Positions 21,349 to 30,972 of a DNA stretch of 35,609 nt are shown one piece after another (positions within the stretch are counted from its first letter, which is position 1; each line of letters starts with the position of its first letter). The position numbers and the translations under genes are program-made. The stretch covers positions 1-35,609 of the forward strand of contig BDDC01001020.1 of NCBI GenBank assembly GCA_001662425.1. The letters are read 5' to 3'. This DNA is from Chlamydomonas sphaeroides. Its lineage: Eukaryota > Chlorophyta > Chlorophyceae > Chlamydomonadales > Chlamydomonadaceae. The notes beneath the pieces were generated by a model. It was given only the letters and a program-made list of their open reading frames with translations. It was not told the DNA's origin and ran no database searches.

Positions 21349-22767
21349 TCATGGTGGCGTGTGATGGACTTGGCGATGTGGCAGAGGGTGCAGGTGTAGG
21401 GTGAACTGGTGTCAACTGAACTTGTGTGAGTGACTTCTCGTGGAGGACTGAACAGGACAGGCGTGGGTCGAAGGATTGCAGAGCGGCAGTGCGTGGCGTT
21501 CTTAGTGTATGGGTCAGCAGGGACAGTGTCAGCAGGGACAGTGGGACCACCCATGGAGAGGCAACGGATGAGATGATAGCGCCCCGCGGACGATGGATAG
21601 CACTGCCTAGCTGCCGGCACAGGGGCACGGGGTCGCCATGCACTTTGTGGGCTGCGCTTGTTGGGCCCTCTGATCGTCTGCTGTTTCTGTTTGGGTCTCT
21701 GATTCGTGATGAGGCATGAAGCCGATGGCCACCGGCTCTGCAAGCAGTGTTACACACGCTTTGGTTGCGGACCGCCCCAACCAGTCCGCGGCCCTGACGC
21801 CAGCAGAGGCCTCGCCCACCAGCCCATCCACACCCTGCCACAAATCGTTTCGTCTCTACGCCACTGCAACACATGACAGCAACCATGCATACCATCCCCA
21901 TCATCACAGCATGCGCACGCTCATAAATAACGCCATCTCCGGCTCACTAATCCTTGCGCCAAGAGCAGCATGGGTGGACAGACGCCTACCGCCCCGGCGC
22001 AAGCATGGCGCGGGGCGTTCGCTGGCGGCTCTACCTGCCTTCCGCTCGCGGCCTCTGTCCAAGCAAAAGTAAATCCCGGCCCGCGGCCCCACTCCGCCAG
22101 CCAGGCACAGCAGCTACGGTGCCGCACCGCCGCCATGCTCTATGTACAGCGCCCGGGCCGCCGCAGCAGCTCAGCCCGCATGCCGTTATGGTGAGAAGTC
22201 ATATGTTGTGTGTGTGTGTCTCTAAGCAAAACCGCGCGCTGCAGCCAGCCGGCCCGCTCCGGACATGACATGGGCCCCATGTGCGCTAATTGACTAACCT
22301 CACTACACCCCGTACGTCTGGCAAGCAACTGCAACCCCAGGATAACACGCCACGCACGCACCTGGCGATTGGCGACTGCACTCTCTTCTCTGCTCCCCCG
22401 CGATGAAGCAAGCATTGCGGGCCCTCGCGGACCCGGCCCCCAACGCGCAACACGCACGCTGCGGGCAAGCAATACACAACTGAACCCACCCCAAATGGAA
22501 GAAGGACCACACAAAAGCACCCCCAGCCGCCGGCCTGTACCGGTATGTGGCACCTTGGCGAGAGCAGCAGCCTCGCTATCGCAGCGTGCTGCCGGCGCTC
22601 CGTTCCACAGCCGTTCATTCCGTCCCCAAGCACCCCTCGCAACCACCATAGACCCGCGGACCACAACCTAGCAGGTGCTGCACACGCTGCCACTGCGGTC
22701 CCGCGCCCTGGGCGATCCCGCGCCCAGCCCAAGCTCACGCAGCCGCCGGGGCTGCGCCGCGCGCCCC
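21349..22767. other. Convergent intergenic/3'UTR stretch
   Basis: About 1.4 kb lies between the cassette stop (21348, + strand) and the subtilase stop (22768, - strand). Composition is closer to neutral, with no frame showing codon bias on either strand. No + strand TGTAA was found. The minus-strand signal at 21750-21754 implies that most of this stretch is the protease 3'UTR, so the two transcripts may overlap tail to tail. Confidence 0.55.
21750..21754 (-). terminator. Candidate polyadenylation signal (TGTAA on - strand) for the subtilase
   Basis: TTACA on the + strand is the closest minus-strand TGTAA below the stop at 22768, implying a 3'UTR of about 1 kb. No nearer copy was found on reading the interval. 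Confidence 0.5.
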
Positions 22768-25233
22768 TCACTGGGCGCCCAGGCCGGAGGAGGCGTCGCG
22801 CCAGGTGAAGGGCACTAGTGCCGCGGGCGGCAGGATCATGGTGTTTCTGTTGGAGGTGAGGATGCGGTCGCTGTTGGTGTCGTCGGTGCCGTCCCACACC
22901 GTCTGTTGCGCCACCAGGTTCCACATCTGGCCGTAGCCCACCCACTCCATCACAAACAGCTGGTACACGTTGGTGTTGAAGCGCGTGCGCATGGGCGCAA
23001 AGTTGGCAAAGTTGATGCCGTCGGCAAACTGCTCGTAGGTGCGCTGGCCCGCGAGGTACTGGAAGTGCGGGCCGATGAGGTTAAGCGCGCGCGAGGTGCC
23101 GTTGGTGAGCGAGCCGGACCAGTAGGTGTAGCAGCGCACGTGCCACAGCGGCCAGGTGACGTTGGGGAACAGCTCCTGCGGGCCGGAAGTGCAAGGCAAC
23201 GTCAAGCGCAGCACAAGCTAAGCGCCAGCCCTAACACGCGCGCGCGCGGTGCCGCAACGCCGGCCCAAGCCGCCAGAGCCAGCACCCAGAGTAGCAAACG
23301 TGCGCGACGTCGCGGTGTCGCGTCAACCGCGAGCGGCAGCAACGCCGGCTACCCGCAAGTCAGCAACGCCGGCCCCACCCCCACCCCCGCACAGCCCGGC
23401 GACCCACCCGCATGCGCAGCGCCACGCGGCACTCGGTGCCGTTTCGGCTGGTGGGGGGGCAGTCGCGGGGGTACATCCAGCTGAGCGTCGGCGCCACGCC
23501 CAACGCCGGGGTGCGGGTGATGGTGTCAATGCTCTGGCTGGCGGGCCAGCCGTCGCAGCGGAAGCCGCGCGGCAGGCTGGTGACCGAGGTGGGCGCGTAA
23601 AAGTAGTTGGCCGAGATGCTGCGGACGCAGGGAACACAGTGGACGGAGCAGGGGCGGCAGGGCTCAGCAAGAGGGCGGAATGCACGGCGCGCAGGCCCGG
23701 GGCGCGGGCTGGGGATCCCCGGGAGCTAGCGCAAGCGAGCGGGAGGAAAGCCGGGCCAGGGGCCTGCCGGGGCGGCAGGGCGGGACGCGGGAGCCGCACC
23801 TGCTCGCGAACGACACGTAGACGCCGGTGAGCCCGCCCGGCACGGTGGGGGCCGCGGGGCAGGGCGCCCAGGTGATGCCCACGGGGGCGGTCGTGTTGAG
23901 CTGCACAGGCGGAGGGTGGGCAGCGGTGGGTGGGTGGGGGGGGCGGGCCGGAGGGGGACATGCGCCACGGCAGCCACCGTGACACCCGGCATGCTGGCCG
24001 CAGGGCGCGCCGTGGAGGCTGCTGCTCACCCGCGCCGCAAAGTAGAAGAACAGCTCGTGCGGCGTGTTGTTGCGGAGCGTGACGCAGGGCGTGACGATCT
24101 GCAGCTGCGCGTCGGACTGGAAGTCAAAGATGAGCTGGCCGTTGATGTACAGCCGCGTGCTGGGGCCCTGCAGCCGGAACGCCATTGGCGTGCTGAAGTT
24201 GAGCGGCCGCAGGTTGGTGCGCGCAAAGCCGGCGATGACGGTGCGGTTGCCGGACGGCCAGTTGCCGGTGCCGTACAGGCCGACGCGGAGCTGCGGGCAC
24301 CAGGGAGAGCAAGCGTCGGGCATAGTCAGCTGTTACAGTCACATTATATGTACATGCGGGCGCGTAGCAGAGCAGAGCCTGCTATAGCTAGGGATTGCGA
24401 TCGGCGGTCGCCAGGCTGCAGCCATCGCATATCTCACGTCGTTGCCGGTGGCGTACGCGAAGTCCGGGGTTGTGGTCTGCATGTCGCGATAGTTGCGCGG
24501 CGCGTTGTTCATGTGGAAGTAGCCGCGGTTCCACAGGAACTCGTCGAAGCGGTCGGCCTCGTTCCACACCACGTGCCACAGCGCCGGCCTGAGGCAAGGA
24601 GCGAGGGCCGGAGGCGGCGCGGCGAGCGGGGTCGGGTCAGCAAGGCGAGGGCGGGGGGAGCGCCGGCGCGGGCCAGCCGTGTGGGGTCGGGTCAGCTGCG
24701 GTGCCGCTGCCCTGGCCTGGGCCTTGCAGACGCGCAGCACGCACCTTGGGCTGGGGTTGGGGTCGAAGAAGCGCGACGAGGGCGGCTCCTCGTGCAGCGT
24801 CCAGAACATGGCCGGCATCGACCAGGCGCCGCTGGTGGGCGTGGTCCAGAGCAGGCTGATGAAGTTGTTGCTGCTGGGGTACATCCACAGCGTGATGTTG
24901 TACCAGCCTGCGTGCGCGGGGTGGGTGGGTGGCATAGGGCGGGAGGCGGGTCAGCAGGGGGGCTCGGGGAGTTGGACAGGTGCAGGCGGCTGGCGCTGAG
25001 TACGGGATGGGGCGATGCGGGTGCGCGGCCGGCCCGCCGCGGCGGCCTCACCCGGCTCGGGGAAGTTGAAGTCGAATGTGCCGGTGGTGGCGTTGACCAT
25101 GTTCCACACGGGCGGCAGCAGCGTGACCTCGCCCACCGTCAGCCGCCACTGGTCGAACGCCAGGTTGCTGGAGCCCTGTGAGCCGCGCAGCGAGCGCACG
25201 AGCAGCCGCAGGAGCACATGCGCGTCAGGCAGT

Positions 25234-25269
<36 letters not shown>

Positions 25270-26023
25270 GTCAAGTCCGTCGGCCCAAAACCGGCACCGC
25301 GCCGGTCGGCCCCGGCACGCAGCCCGAGGAGCCGGCACCCGCCACCCCTTGGCACATGCACGGGCGCAGGCGGGGGCGGTGCACGCACCATGACGCTGTA
25401 GAAGCCGGGCGTGTCGACGCGCATCATGGCGGTGTGCATGACCAGCGCGTTGGAGGTGTAGCGGAAGATGCGGAAGTCGGAGCGGGGCTCGCTCTGCGGG
25501 CGGCGGTGGGCAGCGAGCCAGCGGGTGAGTCAGGCAGGATTGGCGCGCTAACCAGTGGCCGCCTCTTCCGCAGCGGCACCGCCCCAACCCAAATCGGTTG
25601 CCAGAGGCCCGCGCGAGCGCCGCTGCCTGCGCCACCTTCTACGCCCACTCCCCTCTTCCCGCTTGCACACCCGCAGCTGCAGGTCGAAGAAGCGCCAGCT
25701 GCCGAAGGCGTCAAAGTTGCCGTCGTAGAAGCCGCTGTACCAGTACATCTCCCAGCCCTGCAGCGCCACCGTGGTGGTCACGTTGCTGAACGCGCGAGCG
25801 CGTTGCACGGCTGCGGCGGGGACAGAGGCCAAGGGCGGGGTCAGGGGCCGAGGGCAGGAGGATAAGCGGCTGGGGCGCGGCGGCGAGGTACACGGCACGC
25901 AGCAGCAGGCGGACGGCGCGGCGCGGCGCTGGCGAGCTCACTCGTGCGGTTCTGTTGCGCCAGCAGCAGCGCGGCGGCCACCGCCTTGCCGGCATTGATG
26001 CGGCGAGCGCTGATGTACCAGCC
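22768..26023 (-). CDS. Subtilase C-terminal region with two PA14-like beta-sandwiches (exons 16-25)
   Basis: About 580 residues follow the catalytic domain. One sandwich-like unit spans about residues 610-745 (MYWYSGFYDGNFDAFGSW, RVDTPGFYSVMV, FPEPGWYNITLWMYPSS, ISLLWTTP). A second spans about 790-940 (RVGLYGTGNWPSG, MAFRLQGPSTRLYINGQLIF, NNTPHELFFYFA). The G/Y-rich start and the RLYINGQLIFD strand are characteristic of PA14 domains, which often bind carbohydrate; wall glycans are a plausible target. Several N-x-S/T sites (NVT, NIT, NNT, NGT) fit a secreted/extracellular location. The last exon ends SSGLGAQ with no second membrane helix or GPI signal. Confidence 0.7.
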
Positions 26024-29000
26024 CTGCAAGACACAGGCAGCACATGCCAGCCAGGTTTGCTCATGCCGTCACTGCGCCGCGCGCGCTGCAGGCCCGGGTG
26101 TCGAAAGGTTGTGCTTTGGTGCGGCCGGCCGTCCCCTGTCGCCGTGTGCATGTGCGCACGAGCGGTCCCCGCTAGCGGGACCCTGCCAGCTAACACAGCG
26201 GGACCCCGCCCCACAGCCATGCCACCCAGCTCCACCCACCCGTTTGGCCGTGCCCCACCCCCGCCCCTGGTCCCTGGCCCTGCCTGCCACCCCAGCCGGG
26301 GTCACCCCGCCCCACCTTCAGCGACTGCAGCTCGTCACCCGAGGAGGTGAGGATCTCCTTGATCAGCAGCGGCGTGCGCTCCGTGGCGCGACTGCGGCGA
26401 CAGGAGCCGCGGCAGCGAAGCGGGGCGGGGGCCGTCGGCCTACAGCTCACTGCGCGCCACCAGGCTCTGCCAGGCTGGGGTCAGCGCTGGTGCTGATGGA
26501 CGATGCCCCGCTTTGCTGCCTCGCTCCCTCTGGGCCTGTCGCCCAGCACTCCCGCATGCACGACACGCGGCCACGGTGCTGCGGTTCACTGCCAGGCCAC
26601 TCCTCCGTTCATACGGCCAAGGCCCAAGCCCCGGTGGCCACTCACGCTTGGCCACCAAGCGCCGCAAGCACCTGACCCGCCACCGCCGCGGTGATGGGCG
26701 TGGCGAACGAGGTGCCGTACACCCGGTTATAGAAGCCGTCTGGGGATGCAACGGGGCACACATGGGGCAGACAGGTCAGCGTGTACCTGCTGCCTTCTCC
26801 TTGTTGCTGCTGCCGTCACGCCCGACCCTGGCTTCCGGTGCGCCCGCCCCGGCCTGCCGCGCTCTGGCCCCTGGCTCACTCCAGGCAATGTCGGTGGTGT
26901 AGATGTCGGCACCCGGGGCACCCACGTCCACGGTCTTGACCCCGAAGTTGGTGCCCTGTAGTGCAGCGGCGGCAGCCGGCGGTATGTCACGTCGCGCCCC
27001 ATTGCGCACAGGCGACAGAGACGGGCGCACTTGTGCTGCCCGAGGGGGCCTGCAGCGCCGCCCCAGCACCGCCGCACCTGGTTGCGGTTGCCGGCAAAGA
27101 CGTAGAAGATCGAGTTGTTGGCGTTGGTGCCGCCCACGCACAGCGTGTTGGGCGTGTTGACCATGCAGGGCGAGTACGTGTAGCCGTTGGCGCGCCAGTC
27201 GTCCAGGCTGCTCCACTCGTTGCCTGTGGCGCGGGGAGGGGGCGAGCGGGAACGGGAGGGGAGCAGGCGGTGGGCGGAGGGGGCGGACGCACGTGCTGGG
27301 GCCAGAGCCGGGGACTCGGGGCCGAGCCAGCAGCGGCGGCCGGCGAGGGCCCCAGCATCGCAGCAGCTGCTGCCGGCCCGCCTCGGCCTCGGCCGCGGCT
27401 CTCACCCGCGGCGGCCACGAAGAGCGCGTTGCTGTACTTGTTGAACAGCGTGCGGTAGCCGTTGGCGGCGTTGTCGAGCGAGGCCTTGTTCCACGCCTGT
27501 GGGTGGGTCCGGCAGCGGGCGGGGTAAGCGGCTAGCTGCGGGAAAGCGCGGGCACGGAGAACGACGCGACAGAAGACGTGTTCCCTTGCCTATGCCCCGA
27601 AGCCGATCCGGACCCCGTCGCAGGCTCCCGAGCCGGGGGCCCCCGCCGGAAACGCGCTCGAGTACGCACCGTCATGCCGTTGCGGGCGTCGTTGCCGAAG
27701 CTCATGCTGAAGATGCGCGCGCCCTTGCCGTACCCGTAGTCGATGGCCCGCACCACATCACTGTAAGAGTACGGCGGGTTCGCCGAGTCGTATGACTCGT
27801 CCGTCACCTGCGGCGTGCGGCGCGAGCAGCACACGAGCGCTCAAGAGCCGACCAGCAGACGAGCGCTCAGCAGCTGCGCTGACGCCCCGCCTGCACGTCC
27901 GCATGTGGCAGCTGCTGGAAGCCAGCCATAGTCAAGACTCCGGCTCCACCTGCTCCCCCACCGGCGCTGCCGCACCTTGAGGATCATCTGTCGCAGGTTG
28001 GGCGCTACTCCCGCGATGCCGGCGGCGTTGTTGGGATTGGCGCCGATGAGGCCGGCGATCTTGGTGCCGTGGCTCACGCTGTGGATGCGCAGGACGGGCA
28101 GGAAAGCCCATGAGCCCTTCGCCAATGAGGCCGGTACCGGTACCGGGGCCACAGTGCGAGCTGAGCTGCCCGGCAGTCCGCAAGCTCCCCGGCTTCCGGC
28201 GTCACCCCGGCTGCGGCTGCGCCCCCATTGCGCCGCCTGCGGCCCTGCCTCCCGCCCTCCGGCGGCCGCACCGGTCCGTGATGCCGTTCCAGGAGGCCGT
28301 GTTGCGGCCGATGCCGCAGCGCGAGGCGTTGTTGGCGCTGTAGGTGGGCGAGCACTGGCGCGTGGAGAAGCACGCCCCGTACACGTCGTCGATGAATGCT
28401 GCGGCGCAGGGGCCCCGGGCCAGGGCGGCCAAGACGTTGTTGGTGCAGGGCAGGGCGCACTGGCGCGGCGGCGCTCCCCCTCTCAATGCTGCAGCTGCTG
28501 TGCCCGCGCAACGGCGCTTAGCGCCCCCATCCATCATTCATATGTCGCCCGGCGCCCGCCGGCCAGTCGCGGCGCTCACTGTTGTTGTCGTTGTCCACCA
28601 AGTCGTCATCGATCTCCGCGGGGTTCTCCCAGAAGCTGCCGATCAGGTCGGTGTGGTTCACCAACGCGCCGCTGTCGGTGACGGCAATCACCACGTCGCT
28701 CGCTGCGGCGGCGGGGCGCAGTGGGCAAGGGACCAGGGCAGGCGGCGGCTGCTCAGCGCGCGCCACGGCGCCGCGCAAGACGACTGCCTGGCGGTCCAGC
28801 ACCCTCTGTGCCAGCTGGTGGCCTCATGACCCCGCCACCATGACCCGCCCCAGCCCGAGCCTTGCTGGTGGCCCAGGCCAGGCGTTGCTGGCATCAAGCT
28901 TGTGGGCGGGGGCCCGGCCCGCCCGGTCCCTGCCCGTCCCGTCCGCCCGCGCGCGCGCCAGGCTGCTCACTGCGCGTCTGCAGCGCCGACTGGTTGAGGC

Positions 29001-30972
29001 CCAGCGCGCGCCAGGCTCCCGTGACGTTGATGTTGTCGAACCACCAGGTCTGGTTGAGGCCGGGGTCGTTGAGCGAGTAGCCGTTCTGCAGCATCCTGAG
29101 GGGCGCGACGTGGGATCGGGTCGGGTGCCAGGTGGGTGGGCGGTGACGGGAGGGCGCGGCTGGTGTTGGAGGGTGGGCGGCGCTGGGGATGGGTGGGGGC
29201 TGGGCCTTGGGGCTGCGGTGGAGCGTTAGGGTAGAGCAGCGCAAGGCGGGCCTAGCGCCGCGGTGCGGGGCTGCTGCGGGGGGCTGCAGCGGCCGCGGCG
29301 TGCGTGAGCAGCGCACCTGCGGTTGCCGTCGCCGCCGCTCGGGCTCAAGTCGGTCGGGGCCCGCAACACGAAGTCGCGGAGCAGTAGTTCAACGTCTGCA
29401 AGGGCAGGGTAGTGGTAGGGTGTCAAGAGGGTGCGGTCGGGGTAAGGCGGGGGTAGGGTGCTGGCGACGGTTACACTCTGGTGTTCGCCCACCTGTTCGC
29501 TTGCGCACTTCATCGAAGACTATGTTGAGCACCTCTTCGTCTAGCGCTTCGAGGATTTGAATATTAGACAGCGCCATTTGGATGCGGGAGGTGTAGGACT
29601 TAAGGATGGGCGGCACCAGGTCCGCGACGTCCACGTCCGATAGGAACGCCACCACGAGACGCAGTGGTGCACCATCGTATAAGGGGTCCCTGAAGGGCTG
29701 CGACCCGGCGCGAAGCGGCCGCGGGGTCGTTGGGGAGCACGTCAGACGAGTGCCAAGTGGCGAGTTGTGGGCACTTCTTCCGGAAGCGTAAGACCCTGGG
29801 CCGCGGGGCGGAGGCTCACGTCCACTCAAACTTAGGAACTACGAACTGCGCGCGGTCGGTTGGAGGCAAGCGCCGAGCTCACCTCCTGCTTCTTTGGTGG
29901 GCATCCGTGCACCGAGCAGGTAATGGGAACTACGATGGCAGCGATAATGCCGAGGATGATGAACGTTATCCCCACGGATGCAATGACGGGGTTGCGCTTG
30001 ACCTGCGGGGTGACGAAATTCGGCGATAGCACGCCGGCAGTGCGATAGCACCGCGCGTGCTGCGCCCCCGTGCCTCAACCAGCCTCTACACAAGCTTTAG
30101 ACAAGCGCCCGCTCACCCAGCCAGAAGCACCGCGACGTTCTTCGCCAGGGAAGGAATCGTCGTCGGTCGCTGCTGCGACCTTGGCTCCGAACAGACCCAT
30201 GTCCTAGCACGGAAAAGGACAAAGCGTTGAGCCTCTCGGTGGTCTCAGGGCGGATGTGGGTGCTACTTCCGAGGCTGCGGCTGCTAAGGGCGATGGCGAC
30301 AGCTGAGCTGCTAGTGGTCACCAAGTATGCCGTCAGGTTGGTCTAGTTATAGGTGCCAGTGTGAGTTATGTGATCTTATGTTGAATAGGGCGGTTGTGCT
30401 TATGAGCGCGATTTGGGGCCGCGGCCCACCGGGGTCACGCAATGACATTGGTCAGTCCCGTCCGGCTTCCTGTCCGGCTGGGAACTGGCTTTACGGCCCG
30501 CCTGCGCAACATATGCTACCGGCACTGATGGTACGTAATGCAAGCAGCTCGTTGTTGTTGCATAGCAAAAGTGCCTATCTGCGGTTTTCGGGTTTGCACC
30601 TCGGCTTACAGTTTGTGTACACCGAGCTAGCGCCAACAATTCAGTATCTCTGTTAAGCATGCTGACTACCTAGCTCGCTATGAGGCATCGAAGAAGACTT
30701 GGCGGCTAAGTGAAGAAGACCAGCGGGCGCGCGGCTATGTATCTTCCAAAGCTGGATTAATGCAGCTATGTCTTGAAACGTGTTTGATGTAGTGCTAGGC
30801 ATGTGCGAATGCGTCAGGGTGGCTTTTGCTCGGGGCTCCTCACCGGCATCCGCCGCGCCTTGCCGCTCGCGCTGGCGCTCCCCACGGACTCGTCCTCCTC
30901 CATGGCAATGCCGAGCTCTGGCATGGGCGGTGAAGGCTTCTCCATAACGATTGCGGCCGCATCGCTCGCCAT
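22768..30972 (-). CDS. Membrane-anchored subtilisin-like (S8) serine protease with PA14-like C-terminal domains, sporangin/VLE-like
   Basis: Exons, high to low: 30972-30844, 30203-30117, 30002-29883, 29697-29493, 29395-29317, 29095-28971, 28702-28580, 28398-28272, 28078-27976, 27807-27670, 27496-27406, 27223-27078, 26955-26880, 26739-26646, 26391-26316, 26023-25942, 25810-25671, 25493-25389, 25175-25052, 24907-24745, 24588-24438, 24290-24030, 23900-23800, 23618-23408, 23175-22768. All junctions are GT-AG and in frame; the product has about 1154 residues. Predicted catalytic residues are D258 (TDSGA), H335 (SHGTKIAG), N444 (AAAGNEW) and S527 (GTSFATP). A helix at about 78-100 is a signal anchor with an acidic cytosolic N-terminus, giving type II topology. 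Chlamydomonas sporangin/VLE, which lyses the mother wall at hatching, is a subtilase of comparable size; that specific link is inference. An alternative start is at 30200. Confidence 0.88.
25234..25268 (+). repeat. (GCA)n trinucleotide repeat in a subtilase intron
   Basis: Nearly twelve perfect GCA units lie between exons 18 and 19; in the transcript this reads (CTG/UGC)n. It is not translated in the splice model. Confidence 0.9.
26646..29697 (-). CDS. Subtilase prosegment and catalytic domain exons (4-14)
   Basis: The prosegment lies at about residues 113-206, ending at a dibasic RRMLQ (junction of exons 5 and 6), then YSLNDPGLNQTWWFDNINV, the usual lead-in to an S8 domain. The Asp box VVIAVTDSGALVNHTDL is followed by a calcium-binding-like acidic loop (NPAEIDDDLVDNDNN) and a Cys-containing insertion (CFSTRQCSP..SRCG) before the His box. 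The oxyanion Asn sits in VAAAGNEW. The substrate-binding and Ser region reads PGADIYTTDIAW then GTSFATPITAAVAGQVLAAL. All four active-site elements are intact, so the enzyme is expected to be active after prosegment removal. Confidence 0.88.
30204..30843 (-). other. First intron of the subtilase gene, relatively AT-rich
   Basis: This 640-bp intron separates a 43-codon first exon (ATG at 30972, donor CCG|GTGAGG) from exon 2 (acceptor GCTAG|GACATGG). Both borders are phase 0. If exon 1 is wrong, this stretch would be 5'UTR/promoter and translation would start at ATG 30200. I see no other gene in it; the open frames here lack codon bias. Confidence 0.55.

Noticed and set aside
20154..21743. 529-codon minus-strand open frame
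   Set aside because: It covers the cassette exons that match exons 33-35 on the + strand in phase and motif. The antisense product is low complexity with no recognisable domain.
23916..25181. 421-codon + strand open frame
   Set aside because: It overlaps four subtilase exons with strong PA14-like similarity on the minus strand and crosses their introns; it is a shadow of GC bias.
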